Shown here in pieces: positions 7,236 to 16,578 of a stretch of 64,000 nucleotides of DNA; the stretch's first letter is position 1; each line of letters opens with the position of its first letter. Position numbers and translations under genes: made by a program. Below the pieces are notes generated by a model that saw only the letters and a program-made list of their open reading frames with translations, ran no database searches and was not told the origin of the DNA. Source of the DNA: an uncultured Ruegeria sp. (GTDB lineage: Bacteria; Pseudomonadota; Alphaproteobacteria; Rhodobacterales; Rhodobacteraceae); assembly GCF_947504215.1 (NCBI RefSeq), contig NZ_CANNGO010000005.1, forward strand, positions 62,001 through 126,000. Reading direction: 5' to 3'.

Positions 7236-8348
7236 ATGCGTACCCGCGCCGCCGTTGCCGTTCAGGCCGGTAAACCTTTGGAAGTGATGGATGTAAACCT
7301 TGAAGGCCCCAAAGCCGGAGAGGTTCTGGTTGAGATCAAAGCAACTGGCATTTGCCACACCGATGAATTCACCCTATCGGGTGCCGACCCCGAAGGCCTG
7401 TTTCCAGCCATTCTGGGGCACGAGGGCGCAGGTGTTGTGGTCGAGGTCGGCCCAGGTGTGACCAGCCTGAGGCCGGGTGATCATGTGATTCCGCTATACA
7501 CACCGGAATGCCGGGAATGCGAATACTGTCTGCACCCCAAGACCAACCTGTGTCAGGCAATCCGGACAACTCAGGGCCAGGGCCTGATGCCCGATGGCAC
7601 CTCGCGCTTTTCGACCTTGGATGGCGATCCGATCCTGCACTACATGGGGTGTTCGACCTTTGCCAATCACACCGTTTTGCCAGAAATCGCGCTGGCCAAG
7701 GTGCGCCCGGACGCGCCCTTCGACAAGATTTGCTATATCGGCTGTGGCGTAACCACCGGCATCGGGGCGGTGATCAACACCGCCAAGGTCGAGATCGGCA
7801 GCCGCGCTATCGTCTTTGGTCTGGGCGGGATTGGCCTAAACGTGATTCAGGGGCTGCGACTGGCCGGAGCTGACCAGATCGTCGGCGTTGACCTGAACCC
7901 GTCCAAGGTGGAAATGGCCACTCGGTTTGGAATGACCGATTTCGTCAACCCGGCTGAGGTTGATGGCGACCTGGTGCCCTATCTGGTTGACCTGACCAAA
8001 GGCGGCGCGGATTACACATTCGATGCCACCGGCAATGTCGGTGTGATGCGCACAGCACTGGAATCGGCGCACAAGGGTTGGGGTGAATCGATCATCATCG
8101 GCGTGGCGCCTGCCGGAGCCGAAATTTCAACCCGCCCCTTCCAGTTGGTTACCGGCCGGTCGTGGCGCGGTACCGCTTTTGGCGGCGCCCGTGGTCGCAC
8201 CGACGTGCCCAAGATCGTTGACTGGTACGTGGAAGGAAAGATCGAGATCGACCCGATGATCACCCACACTATGGGTCTGGACGACATCAACCACGGGTTT
8301 GACCTGATGCATAAGGGTGAAAGCATCCGGTCAGTTGTCGTTTATTAA
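7236..8348 (+). CDS. frmA: S-(hydroxymethyl)glutathione dehydrogenase (class III alcohol dehydrogenase)
   Basis: A 370-aa zinc alcohol dehydrogenase of class III length. Visible features are the catalytic zinc Cys in TGICHTDEF, His in LGHEGAG, the structural-zinc loop with four Cys ([15 protein letters not shown]) and the NAD-binding [12 protein letters not shown]. The enzyme oxidises the spontaneous formaldehyde-glutathione adduct to S-formylglutathione and can also reduce S-nitrosoglutathione. The ATG at 7236 is preceded by AGGGAG; two upstream in-frame starts would add residues absent from the family. In Rhodobacterales it is central to C1 and dimethylated-compound oxidation. No S-formylglutathione hydrolase or formaldehyde-activating gene is adjacent. 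Confidence 0.95.
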   Translation: MRTRAAVAVQAGKPLEVMDVNLEGPKAGEVLVEIKATGICHTDEFTLSGADPEGLFPAILGHEGAGVVVEVGPGVTSLRPGDHVIPLYTPECRECEYCLHPKTNLCQAIRTTQGQGLMPDGTSRFSTLDGDPILHYMGCSTFANHTVLPEIALAKVRPDAPFDKICYIGCGVTTGIGAVINTAKVEIGSRAIVFGLGGIGLNVIQGLRLAGADQIVGVDLNPSKVEMATRFGMTDFVNPAEVDGDLVPYLVDLTKGGADYTFDATGNVGVMRTALESAHKGWGESIIIGVAPAGAEISTRPFQLVTGRSWRGTAFGGARGRTDVPKIVDWYVEGKIEIDPMITHTMGLDDINHGFDLMHKGESIRSVVVY

Positions 8349-8426
8349 GTCTGCAACACAATAGAAGTCACTCAGCGATGGCCAAAGGGGCTTGGAAAAA
8401 GCTCGCCGCTTTTGCTTTCCTGAGGG

Positions 8427-9362
8427 TTACTCCCCCGGCCGCGTTGCACCTGTATCCGACCGTGGCGAGCGTACCCTCAGAACTGGCGTATTGGCCGAGG
8501 CGTTTGTGCGCGTTTCGCGCCAGACTACAAAAACACCCGACGCAATGATGACGCTGGCGCCAACCGCGACCCACACATCCGGTCTTTCGCCAAAGAAGAT
8601 CATGCCGAACAATGTGGCCCATATGATCTGACTGTACTGGCTGGGCGCAATAACCCCGGCGGGTGCTGCGCGGTAGGCCAGAATGATCAGGTGCTGCGCG
8701 ATGACGGAAAACACGCCCACCAAAGCCATCATCGCCAGATGCAGCAATGAGGGCGGCTTGTAGACAGCGGGTTGGGCAAGGCTCATAACCACGATGGCCA
8801 GTAGCATCGGATACAGGATCAGCACGGCCGAGCGTTCCTCATTCCCGATCTTACGCACCAGAACGGATGCAAAGGCGCTGCAAAAGGCGGCCATCAGGGC
8901 GGCGAGGTGGCCCAGCGTGATATCGGTTGTACCGGGTCGCAAGACTATCAGAACGCCGATAAGCCCGACGCCAACAGCGGCCCAACGCTGGGCGCGAACC
9001 ACTTCGCCAAGGATCGGGATCGACAATACCGTGACGATCAAGGGGAAGGAGAACAACAGCGAGTAGACCTCGGCCAGCGGCAGAACGGAAAAGGAATAGA
9101 ACGCGCAGGACATGCCTGTCACCATCAACGCCGAACGTAGCAAAACCAGCCACGGATGATGCGGCACGAAGTTGCCTGTTGCCCGGTCCGTCAGGATTGT
9201 GACGGCCATCGGGACAAAGGAAAACAAGGTGGCAAAGAAGATGATCTGCAGCACCGAATATGTGCCGCCCAATACCTTGATCAGCGCGTCATGGCTGGCA
9301 AAAACGGCAAAGCCCAGAAAGGCAAAGCCAAGTCCCTGAAGGGTCGAGTTCTGAGCGCTCAT
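8427..9362 (-). CDS. DMT superfamily transporter (two EamA domains)
   Basis: A 311-aa protein with about ten hydrophobic helices and the internal duplication typical of EamA exporters: the first half ends near LIVLRPG (about residue 140), and the second half ends near VFVVWRETR (about 290). The C-terminal 25 residues are polar and Thr/Arg-rich. The start is the ATG at 9362; the preceding TTG is in frame but has no better signal. EamA proteins move amino acids or other metabolites, usually outward. The substrate is unknown. It is a single gene, convergent with frmA. Confidence 0.88.
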   Translation of the reverse strand: MSAQNSTLQGLGFAFLGFAVFASHDALIKVLGGTYSVLQIIFFATLFSFVPMAVTILTDRATGNFVPHHPWLVLLRSALMVTGMSCAFYSFSVLPLAEVYSLLFSFPLIVTVLSIPILGEVVRAQRWAAVGVGLIGVLIVLRPGTTDITLGHLAALMAAFCSAFASVLVRKIGNEERSAVLILYPMLLAIVVMSLAQPAVYKPPSLLHLAMMALVGVFSVIAQHLIILAYRAAPAGVIAPSQYSQIIWATLFGMIFFGERPDVWVAVGASVIIASGVFVVWRETRTNASANTPVLRVRSPRSDTGATRPGE

Positions 9363-9517
9363 CAATTTGGCCTCGGATACATGTTAGGTGTTTAGTAGTC
9401 TGTCATCGCAGCTTGCGGAGATTCGGCAGCTGTCGTTTGATGTTGATTAAACCCATTTGACAGAGTCTGATAGCCCCCAATTTACCGCTAACATGTCATA
9501 GCCGACATGATCTGAGC

Positions 9518-9931
9518 TCATCGCAGGATGGGTGGTGCATCCTTCGGTTGGCGCGCGGATTGCACCCCCGCTTTCATCCCCACACCGATGCGCCGTGCCA
9601 GCGCAACCCACGGGGTGGCAGTTTCGGATGGCAGCGTTTGGGTTGCGACCTCTTCGAACAGATTCAGCCAGTGAGCAAACATTTCGGGCTGGACGTCGGG
9701 CCGCTGGACATGAACTCGCTGCGGGTTTCCGTCGTAGCAGCGTTCGAATAGAATAGCGTTGCGCCAGAAGGCCGCTATCTTTTCCTCGTGCGCGGGCCAG
9801 TCGGTGACATGGTTTGCAAAGACAGGACCCAGCACTTTGTCCTGCCGGACACGGGCGTAAAAAGCAGCAACCTGCGCGTTGATCTGTTCGGGTGTGGCTG
9901 GAAAACGCGGGGGCAGGGTTGGTCTGGACAT
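9518..9931 (-). CDS. Group III truncated haemoglobin
   Basis: A 137-aa globin. The pattern AAFYARVRQDKVLGPVF, DWPAHEEKIAAFWRN and RCYDGNPQRVHV is that of group III (trHbP) proteins; the His of RVHV is the likely proximal haem ligand and FY corresponds to the B9/B10 positions. Group III globins lack the glycine motifs of group I. In Campylobacter a member affects oxygen or NO-related respiration; the role here is unknown. The gene is alone and divergent from the DUF1203 gene, with 234 bp between their starts. The start is the ATG at 9931, with only a weak ribosome binding site. Confidence 0.88.
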   Translation of the reverse strand: MSRPTLPPRFPATPEQINAQVAAFYARVRQDKVLGPVFANHVTDWPAHEEKIAAFWRNAILFERCYDGNPQRVHVQRPDVQPEMFAHWLNLFEEVATQTLPSETATPWVALARRIGVGMKAGVQSARQPKDAPPILR

Positions 9932-10165
9932 GGGTGTGCGGCCTGATTTCGAGTCTGTACAGGGCCATATCCCGAACAGCTTTCAAACCACAGGGGTGGT
10001 TTTGTCGCGCGTGTGGCGCCAGCGGATTCGGCAGCAAAGCAATCGGATGCAATTGCGGGCGGCGACGTATTCCCAAGCCGTCAGCATACCAAGCGCCTTT
10101 GCGCAGGAAACGGGTCGCTCGACCGCGGACAGCTGGGCATGTTCGGGGCAGAAAAGGAGATAATC

Positions 10166-10633
10166 ATGTATAGAATATCAGCTCTCCCGACCGATCAGGT
10201 TCAGGCCTATCGCGACGGTGCGTCAGACGGGTACGGCAATCCACCCGAACGTGCAATTTCAAACGGGCAGGGGAACCCATGCCGACACTGCCTGACCTAT
10301 ATCCCGGAAGGTCATGAGATGCTGGTCCTGGCGCATCGTCCTTTTCCAGGCACTCAGCCTTTTGCCGAAACGGGACCCATTTACCTTTGTGCAGAGCCTT
10401 GTAAGCGGTACGAAGATGCTGCGGAGCTGCCCGAGGCGCTGACCTCTTCGCCCAACTATCTGATCAAGGGATACGGACCGGATGATCGCATCGTCTATGG
10501 GACAGGGGTCATCGCCCCACAAAGCCAGCTGCACGATGCGGCACAGACCATCTTTGCGTGCGAGGATGTCGCCTATATCCACATTCGATCCGCGCTCAAC
10601 AATTGCTATCATGCGCGGATCGACCGGGCCTAA
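10166..10633 (+). CDS. DUF1203 family protein
   Basis: A 155-aa soluble protein. A strong AAGGAGA lies five bases before the ATG at 10166, so longer open frames upstream are rejected. The family pattern is visible: CRHCLTYIPEGHEMLVLAHRPF, then GPIYLCAEPC and a C-terminal YIHIRSALNNCYHARI. The spaced Cys/His residues could bind a metal. DUF1203 has no established function. Its last 4 bp overlap the end of the convergent ABC ATPase gene. Confidence 0.88.
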   Translation: MYRISALPTDQVQAYRDGASDGYGNPPERAISNGQGNPCRHCLTYIPEGHEMLVLAHRPFPGTQPFAETGPIYLCAEPCKRYEDAAELPEALTSSPNYLIKGYGPDDRIVYGTGVIAPQSQLHDAAQTIFACEDVAYIHIRSALNNCYHARIDRA

Positions 10634-11622
10634 AGCTTGACGCGGTGTAGTCCTCGGCGCGGCTGGTTCTGATCATCGGCCGGGGGATCATCTGCGCGCG
10701 AAGATGTGAGTGCGAGGAACACATCTTCCAGATCAGCCTCTTCTGTGCGCACATCGCGGATTCGGATGTCCGCAGAACGGACCGCTTCCAAGACCTGCTC
10801 GGCGCTGGTGTGAGTGCTGCGGTACTGCATAATTAGACTGCCATCGTCGCGCAGCGTGGCGTCGACACCTTCGGCCAAGGGCAGATCAGACACAGGGTTG
10901 TCCGGCACAATGACCATGGTGCGGCTGTCCATACGACCCAGCAGGTTGGCAGTACTGTCCTGAGCAACCTTTTCGCCATGGTTGATAATGGCGATTTCGT
11001 CACACATTTCCTGCGCTTCTTCCAGATAATGCGTGGTCAGGATGATGGTCATACCCTGTTCATTCAGCTTACGTACATTGGCCCAAAGCATCTGGCGCAG
11101 CTCGATATCGACACCAGCTGTGGGTTCGTCCAGTACCAATATTTTCGGATGATGCACCAGCGCCTTGGCCAGCAACAGCCGGCGACGCATCCCGCCGGAC
11201 AAAGTACGGGCATAGGCCTCGGCCTTGTCGCTGAGGCCGACAAGTTCGAGGATCTCATCACTGCGCCGTTCTGATTTTGGTACGCCATATAGCCCCGCTT
11301 GAACTTCCAACGCACCGCGCGGGCTGAAGAAGGGGTCCAGATTCAGCTCTTGTGGCATCACGCCAATGGCGGCACGGGATTGGCGCGGGTTTTGATCCTG
11401 ATCGAAGCCCCAGATCGACACATGGCCTGCGGATTTCACGACCAACCCAGCCAGAATGTTGATCAGTGTTGATTTTCCGGCCCCGTTCGGCCCGAGCAGC
11501 CCAAAAACCGACCCGCGAGGAACGGTCAGGTCAATCCCTTTCAGAGCCTGCTTTTCCGGCTGTCCTTTGCTGCCACGATAGGTTTTGCGCAACCCTTCGA
11601 TCCTGATTGCTGCCTGGCTCAT
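10630..11622 (-). CDS. ABC-2 type transporter ATP-binding protein
   Basis: A 330-aa ATPase with Walker A GPNGAGKST (about residue 44), signature LSGGMRRRL, Walker B KILVLDEPTAGVD and the switch His in TTHYLEEA. The C-terminal 90 residues form the extra domain seen in drug/polysaccharide ABC-2 ATPases. The ATG at 11622 is chosen over a GTG nine bases earlier because the AGGGG lies too close to the GTG. No permease gene is adjacent: upstream is a divergent zinc finger gene and downstream a convergent DUF1203 gene. Its membrane partner must be elsewhere or fused differently. The substrate is unknown. Confidence 0.9.
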   Translation of the reverse strand: MSQAAIRIEGLRKTYRGSKGQPEKQALKGIDLTVPRGSVFGLLGPNGAGKSTLINILAGLVVKSAGHVSIWGFDQDQNPRQSRAAIGVMPQELNLDPFFSPRGALEVQAGLYGVPKSERRSDEILELVGLSDKAEAYARTLSGGMRRRLLLAKALVHHPKILVLDEPTAGVDIELRQMLWANVRKLNEQGMTIILTTHYLEEAQEMCDEIAIINHGEKVAQDSTANLLGRMDSRTMVIVPDNPVSDLPLAEGVDATLRDDGSLIMQYRSTHTSAEQVLEAVRSADIRIRDVRTEEADLEDVFLALTSSRADDPPADDQNQPRRGLHRVKL

Positions 11623-11711
11623 TTGTGGCACTTGCCCCTCAATTGCTCATCGCCCATAAACGCACCTAAAGCATGCCCGCGAGGCCGACAACCAGTGAAG
11701 GATCGCCAGCC

Positions 11712-11888
11712 GTGACAATGGAAGCGCCGGAAACCAAGATCGTTGAAAAAAGCCGCATAGCCTGTGACGGCGGTGAAGGTGCATTGGGCCATCCACGTGT
11801 ATGGCTACAGATTCCGGACGACACCGGCTGGGTCGAGTGCCCCTATTGCGACTGTAAATACGTGCTGAAAGGGTCGGAGCACGCCTGA
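11712..11888 (+). CDS. Zinc finger protein of the NDUFS6-like (zf-CHCC) family
   Basis: A 58-aa protein. It has the CHCC zinc site: Cys in IACDGGEGALGHPRVWL, His in the same segment, and CPYC near the end. This family is homologous to the NDUFS6/13-kDa accessory subunit of alphaproteobacterial and mitochondrial complex I, so a role at NADH:quinone oxidoreductase is likely, though no nuo genes are in the window. A GTG at 11712 sits nine bases after AAGGA; the ATG two codons later is 15 bases away, so GTG is preferred. Divergent from the ABC ATPase. Confidence 0.85.
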   Translation: MTMEAPETKIVEKSRIACDGGEGALGHPRVWLQIPDDTGWVECPYCDCKYVLKGSEHA

Positions 11889-11958
11889 GCACATCAGGTG
11901 CCCAAGTCTTGCCGCCTTTCGTTGGTATCCAGCGAGCGCAACGGTAAGAGAGAGCGCA

Positions 11959-12429
11959 ATGACCGACGTGACCGCAAGTGACAATCATAGCCCTGTTTTT
12001 GGTTGGCTTGGCTTTGTTGTGGCATCGATAACCCTGCTAGCTGCTTTGTTTGTCTTTTGGGCGGGACCATTTGCGCCGCAGCAAACGGCGGGCGTGTCGC
12101 TGGGGGAACTTGCGGCTGAAATTGGCAAATCCACGTTGCGCTCGGCGGCCGGCATCGATCAGCCAGACCCTGTGGTGCCCACGCGCGATCTGGATGACTA
12201 CCTGCAAATCGGCGTTGCCATGCTGGGTGGGATCGCGATTATTCTCGCCGCTGTTGGCCTGTTGCGTCATGAAAGAAGGCGCCCAGCAATTGCTGGCATC
12301 GTGGTCGGAACTGGTGCGATCCTGTTTCAGTTCTTCGCAATGGCGTTTTTCGCCCTTTTGGGTGTGTTGGTTATCATGGCGTTGCTGAACAGCTTTTCGG
12401 ATGTCTTCTCGGGCCTCTTTGGTGGATAG
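11959..12429 (+). CDS. Hypothetical membrane protein, 156 aa
   Basis: Three to four hydrophobic segments: residues 14-36, 84-103, and 110-150, possibly as two helices. The middle (40-80) is a polar loop with SAAGIDQPDPVVPTRDLDDY. The GAGAGAGCGCA before the ATG is nearly identical to the leader of the next gene, polA. Family unknown to me. It lies 70 bp upstream of polA on the same strand and may be co-transcribed. No function can be given. Confidence 0.75.
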   Translation: MTDVTASDNHSPVFGWLGFVVASITLLAALFVFWAGPFAPQQTAGVSLGELAAEIGKSTLRSAAGIDQPDPVVPTRDLDDYLQIGVAMLGGIAIILAAVGLLRHERRRPAIAGIVVGTGAILFQFFAMAFFALLGVLVIMALLNSFSDVFSGLFGG

Positions 12430-12499
12430 TTAACCATCTTAGCTGGCCACCCGCGCGGCCCTGTGGCAGAACCGTTTCTAACCAGAACGGAGAGAGCGC

Positions 12500-15298
12500 A
12501 TGAGCGAGTTCGGAAAAGGGTGTCACCTGCATCTGATCGATGGATCAGCGTTTATTTTTCGGGCCTATCACGCGCTTCCACCGCTGACGCGGAAATCGGA
12601 TGGCTTGCCGATTGGCGCGGTTTCGGGCTTTTGCAACATGCTGCAAAAATATGTCGATGATAACGCCGGTCCGGATGCACCGACCCATGTTGCGGTGATC
12701 TTCGATAAGGGATCGCATACGTTTCGAAATGACATGTATGACCTCTACAAGGCCAATCGCGAGGCGATGCCCGAGGATTTGCGCCCGCAGATGCCGCTGA
12801 CACGTGAGGCAACCAAAGCCTTCAACATCGCCTGCAAAGAACTTGAGGGATACGAGGCTGACGATATCATCGCAACGCTTGCCGTTCAGGCGCGCGAGGC
12901 CGGTGGCCGGGTGACCATCGTCAGCTCCGACAAGGATCTGATGCAACTGGTTGGCGACGGGGTCGAGATGCTGGATGCGATGAAGAACAAGCGCATTGAT
13001 CGCGATGGTGTGATCGAGAAATTCGGCGTCGGGCCCGAACGGGTTGTTGACGTGCAAGCGCTGGCTGGCGACAGCGTAGACAATGTGCCCGGTGCGCCCG
13101 GCATCGGGATCAAAACCGCCGCGCTGTTGATCAACGAATACGGCGATCTGGAATCGCTTTTGGACCGCGCTGAGGAGATCAAACAACCCAAGCGACGCCA
13201 AACCCTGATCGAAAAGCGTGACCAGATTGAACTGTCGAAAAGGCTAGTTCAACTGGACGAGCAGACGCCGCTGGATTTCAACTTGGCGGATCTCGAAGTG
13301 AAGGATCCTGATCCCGAAACCTTGCTTGGTTTTCTGGCCGAGATGGAGTTCCGCACTCTGACCAAGCGTATTGCGGATAAGCTGGGGGCTGAAGCCCCGG
13401 TTATCGTCGATGCGCCTGCGCCAGCCGTTGAAGAGGCTGAGGTCGAAGCCATCCCATTTGACGCGTCGAAATACGAATGTGTGCGCGACGCGGCAGCTTT
13501 GCAGAAATGGATCGATCAAGCTTATGAGCGCGGCTGGGTTGCGGTGGATACCGAAACCACAGGCCTGAACGAAATGATCGCAGATCTGGTGGGAATTTCA
13601 CTTTGCATCGAGCCGGGTGAGGCTTGTTACATCCCACTCATCCACCGCGAAAGCGCAAGCGACGATCTGTTTGGGTCAGACGCACTGGCCGAGGGGCAAA
13701 TGCCCGTGGATGAGGCTCTATCCCTGCTGAAACCGATGTTCGAAGATCCGTCGATCCTGAAAATCGGGCAGAACATGAAGTATGATGCCAAGATCTTTGC
13801 GCGGTATGGCGTGAACGTCGCGCCCGTCGATGACACGATGTTGATGTCTTATGCGATGCATGGTGGTGAGCACGGGCACGGTATGGATACGCTGTCTGAA
13901 CGGTACCTGAGCCACACGCCGATTCCGATCAAGCCACTGCTGGGGTCGGGAAAGTCGGCGATCACTTTCGACAAGGTGCCGATTGACGAGGCCACTGCTT
14001 ATGCCGCTGAGGATGCGGATATCACGCTGCGTCTGTGGCAGCTGTTCAAGCCGCAACTGCATCAGGTGCAGGTGACGACAGTCTACGAGACGTTGGAACG
14101 CCCCTTGGTACCGGTTCTGGCCGAAATGGAGATGCACGGCATCAAGGTTGACCGTGATGTGCTGTCGCGCATGTCCAACGCCTTTGCCCAGAAAATGGCA
14201 GGGTTAGAGGCTGAAATCCACGACTTGGCGGGTGAAAATTTCAACGTTGGCTCACCCGCGCAACTGGGTGAGATTCTGTTCGACAAGATGGGCTTGGAAG
14301 GCGGTAAGAAGGGAAAAACCGGAAAATACTCGACCGGAGCGGATATTCTGGAAGATCTGGCGACCGAGCATGAATTGCCACGCCGGGTGCTGGATTGGCG
14401 TCAGCTGTCCAAATTGAAATCGACCTATACGGACGCGCTGCAGACCCATATCAACCCGGACACGGGCCGGGTACATACCTCCTATTCGATCACCGGGGCC
14501 AACACCGGGCGTTTGGCCTCGACCGATCCGAACCTGCAGAACATCCCGGTGCGCACCGAAGAAGGACGACGTATCCGCGAGGCATTTATTGCCGAGCCGG
14601 GCAATGTGTTGGTCAGCCTCGACTACAGCCAGATCGAGCTGCGTATTTTGGCGCATATTGCAGAGATTCCGGCTCTGAAACAGGCGTTTTCGGATGGTTT
14701 GGACATTCACGCCATGACCGCGTCCGAGATGTTCGATGTGCCGCTGGATGAGATGACGCCGGACATTCGCCGTCAGGCCAAAGCAATCAATTTTGGAGTG
14801 ATCTACGGCATTTCAGGCTTTGGTCTGGCGCGCAACCTGCGCATCCCGCGGGCCGAGGCGCAGGGCTTTATCGACCGGTATTTCGAGCGGTTCCCCGGTA
14901 TTCGTCAATACATGGACGACACGATCGCCTTCGCCAAAGAGCATGGCTATGTCCAGACGTTGTTCGGCCGCAAAATCCATACGCCCGAGATCAATGCGAA
15001 GGGTCCACATGCCGGATTCTCGCGCCGTGCGGCCATCAATGCGCCGATTCAAGGGACGGCTGCCGATGTGATCCGGCGCGCTATGGTGCGAATGCCGGGC
15101 GCGATCAACGGGTTGCCTGCCAAGATGTTGCTGCAGGTTCACGACGAGTTATTGTTCGAAGTGGCTGAGGACACTGTAGACGATCTGGTCGCGGCGGCGC
15201 GAGACGTTATGGAAGGGGCATCGGATCCAGCGGTCAAACTGGCAGTGAAGCTGGATGTCGATGCCGGGCAGGGTGCCAATTGGGCAGAGGCGCATTAA
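12500..15298 (+). CDS. polA: DNA polymerase I
   Basis: A 932-aa, three-domain family A polymerase. Residues 1-290 are the 5'-3' nuclease (DGSAFIFRAYHAL, then the acidic GYEADDIIATLA). Residues 340-530 are the proofreading exonuclease, with the metal-binding DTET intact at about 350, so proofreading should be active. The C-terminal half carries polymerase motifs A (DYSQIELR, about 708), B (RRQAKAINFGVIYG, about 757) and C (QVHDELLFEV, about 880). It fills gaps and removes RNA primers in replication and repair. Length is normal for the family. The ATG at 12500 follows GAGAGAGCGC. Confidence 0.98.
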   Translation: MSEFGKGCHLHLIDGSAFIFRAYHALPPLTRKSDGLPIGAVSGFCNMLQKYVDDNAGPDAPTHVAVIFDKGSHTFRNDMYDLYKANREAMPEDLRPQMPLTREATKAFNIACKELEGYEADDIIATLAVQAREAGGRVTIVSSDKDLMQLVGDGVEMLDAMKNKRIDRDGVIEKFGVGPERVVDVQALAGDSVDNVPGAPGIGIKTAALLINEYGDLESLLDRAEEIKQPKRRQTLIEKRDQIELSKRLVQLDEQTPLDFNLADLEVKDPDPETLLGFLAEMEFRTLTKRIADKLGAEAPVIVDAPAPAVEEAEVEAIPFDASKYECVRDAAALQKWIDQAYERGWVAVDTETTGLNEMIADLVGISLCIEPGEACYIPLIHRESASDDLFGSDALAEGQMPVDEALSLLKPMFEDPSILKIGQNMKYDAKIFARYGVNVAPVDDTMLMSYAMHGGEHGHGMDTLSERYLSHTPIPIKPLLGSGKSAITFDKVPIDEATAYAAEDADITLRLWQLFKPQLHQVQVTTVYETLERPLVPVLAEMEMHGIKVDRDVLSRMSNAFAQKMAGLEAEIHDLAGENFNVGSPAQLGEILFDKMGLEGGKKGKTGKYSTGADILEDLATEHELPRRVLDWRQLSKLKSTYTDALQTHINPDTGRVHTSYSITGANTGRLASTDPNLQNIPVRTEEGRRIREAFIAEPGNVLVSLDYSQIELRILAHIAEIPALKQAFSDGLDIHAMTASEMFDVPLDEMTPDIRRQAKAINFGVIYGISGFGLARNLRIPRAEAQGFIDRYFERFPGIRQYMDDTIAFAKEHGYVQTLFGRKIHTPEINAKGPHAGFSRRAAINAPIQGTAADVIRRAMVRMPGAINGLPAKMLLQVHDELLFEVAEDTVDDLVAAARDVMEGASDPAVKLAVKLDVDAGQGANWAEAH

Positions 15299-15341
15299 GG
15301 GCGGCGCTGCTTATCAGGCCCGACGGGCCATCTTCGCATCG

Positions 15342-15362
15342 GATCAGTCCTGTGGACTGATC
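15342..15362. repeat. 9-bp stem-loop across the DUF2798 stop
   Basis: GATCAGTCC (15342-15350) and GGACTGATC (15354-15362) pair around TGT. It lies in the 45-bp gap between convergent genes polA and the DUF2798 gene and reaches into the latter's end. It may act as a weak two-way transcription stop, although no T-run follows on either strand. Confidence 0.4.
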
Positions 15363-15574
15363 AGGCGATTGACCAGACGTTGTACTGTGGGGCCTAGAAG
15401 CAGGATGACGGTAAAGGCGATGGGCCAGCAAAAGGCCCAGGATGCCATCCAGTCGCCGACAGTGCCCGGGCCAAACCCTATGGCTTTGACCGTAGCGATG
15501 CCGGTCACGATGCAGGACATCAGCCCGGACATGATCAGGCTGAATACGGCGCGGGCATAGCGGGCAGGCAACAT
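15344..15574 (-). CDS. DUF2798 family small membrane protein
   Basis: A 76-aa protein with two hydrophobic helices (about 8-30 and 42-60) and the DUF2798 pattern ARAVFSLIMSGLMSCIVTGIAT, then WMASWAFCWPIAF. AAGGATG precedes the ATG. The function of this widespread family is unknown. The gene is alone, convergent with polA. Confidence 0.85.
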   Translation of the reverse strand: MLPARYARAVFSLIMSGLMSCIVTGIATVKAIGFGPGTVGDWMASWAFCWPIAFTVILLLGPTVQRLVNRLISPQD

Positions 15575-15648
15575 TCACTGCATCCTTTTGAGTGCATCGC
15601 AAAGATGTGCGGCAGTTTGACGAAAAATACCAGCTTTGTTCGGCCGCG

Positions 15649-16404
15649 TTATTGCCACATCCAACCCAGTGACTCGGAGGTTTGCGCTGTAGATGGGGTG
15701 TATTCGGCGCTGACCCAACCGGAATAGCCACTGCTGTCCATGGCGTCGAACAGGCGGCGAAAATCCGTTGGTCCGCGTCCGGGTTCTGACCGATCCGGGG
15801 CGGCGCCAATTTGTGCGTGAACCACACGATCATGAAACCCGTCCCAGATGGTCAGCGCATCCCCATGAATCATCTGCGCGTGAAAGCTGTCAAATTGCAG
15901 GCCGACATTGGGGCGGTTTACCCCGTCCAGCACATCAGCGGCTAGATCATAGTCGTTCAGGAAGTAGTCTGGCTGGGACACTGGGTTGAGTGGCTCGATA
16001 GTGAATTGCTGCTTGGGTGCGATATCAGCGGCCCATTGCAGGTTCTCGACAAAACGCGTCAACGCCTGAGGTCCGGATGCATAGCCCGACATGATGTGGA
16101 TCAGTCCGGGGCGCAGCACGTCGGCATATCGTAGGACCCTTCGGATATCGTTTTGGAACCGCTCTTCCCCCTCGGGGATTGCTGCATACCCAACCGGTCC
16201 GCCAGTGTAGTTGGGCGGGGGCGCATTGATCAGAACCAGCTCCAACCCGTTGGCTACCAAGGCGCGTCGCGTTTCTTTTGCGGCCAGGTCGTAGGGGAAC
16301 AGTATCTCAACTGCTTTGAACCCTGCCTGAGCGGCGGTCTGAAAGCGATCAAGATATGGCAGCTCGGTAAAAAGCAAAGACAGATTGGCGGCAAATTTGG
16401 GCAT
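15649..16404 (-). CDS. hyi: Hydroxypyruvate isomerase family protein
   Basis: A 251-aa TIM-barrel protein of the xylose-isomerase-like superfamily. Landmarks are the N-terminal FAANLSLLFTELPYLDRF, the metal-binding Glu in FTIEPLN, LQFDSFHAQMI, and Glu in the C-terminal GWVSAEYTPS. In E. coli Hyi interconverts hydroxypyruvate and tartronate semialdehyde in glyoxylate metabolism. Here it has no glyoxylate carboligase or tartronate semialdehyde reductase neighbour, so the exact substrate is uncertain. The ATG at 16404 gives the standard length; a much longer open frame continues upstream but is out of family. Divergent from a DMT transporter. Confidence 0.85.
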   Translation of the reverse strand: MPKFAANLSLLFTELPYLDRFQTAAQAGFKAVEILFPYDLAAKETRRALVANGLELVLINAPPPNYTGGPVGYAAIPEGEERFQNDIRRVLRYADVLRPGLIHIMSGYASGPQALTRFVENLQWAADIAPKQQFTIEPLNPVSQPDYFLNDYDLAADVLDGVNRPNVGLQFDSFHAQMIHGDALTIWDGFHDRVVHAQIGAAPDRSEPGRGPTDFRRLFDAMDSSGYSGWVSAEYTPSTAQTSESLGWMWQ

Positions 16405-16578
16405 GAGTGGTCCCCGCGTTTGGTGAGCCGAACCTAGCGTTTGGGTGATTTTCTGGAAAGGGACTGAAAACGACAGATTGTCGAAAATCAGCCAGAACGC
16501 CCAGCGCTTTTCAGAGAGTGTCAGCCTAACGCGGCGAATCATTTCAACGGCGCCGTGCCAACAGAAGGTGTCCAAGTG

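Noticed and set aside
9447..10076. A 209-codon minus-strand frame over the haemoglobin gene
   Set aside because: It is another frame of the truncated haemoglobin, whose globin pattern is clear.
12545..13201. A 218-codon frame antisense to polA
   Set aside because: Covers the 5' nuclease domain of polA on the opposite strand; no independent signal.
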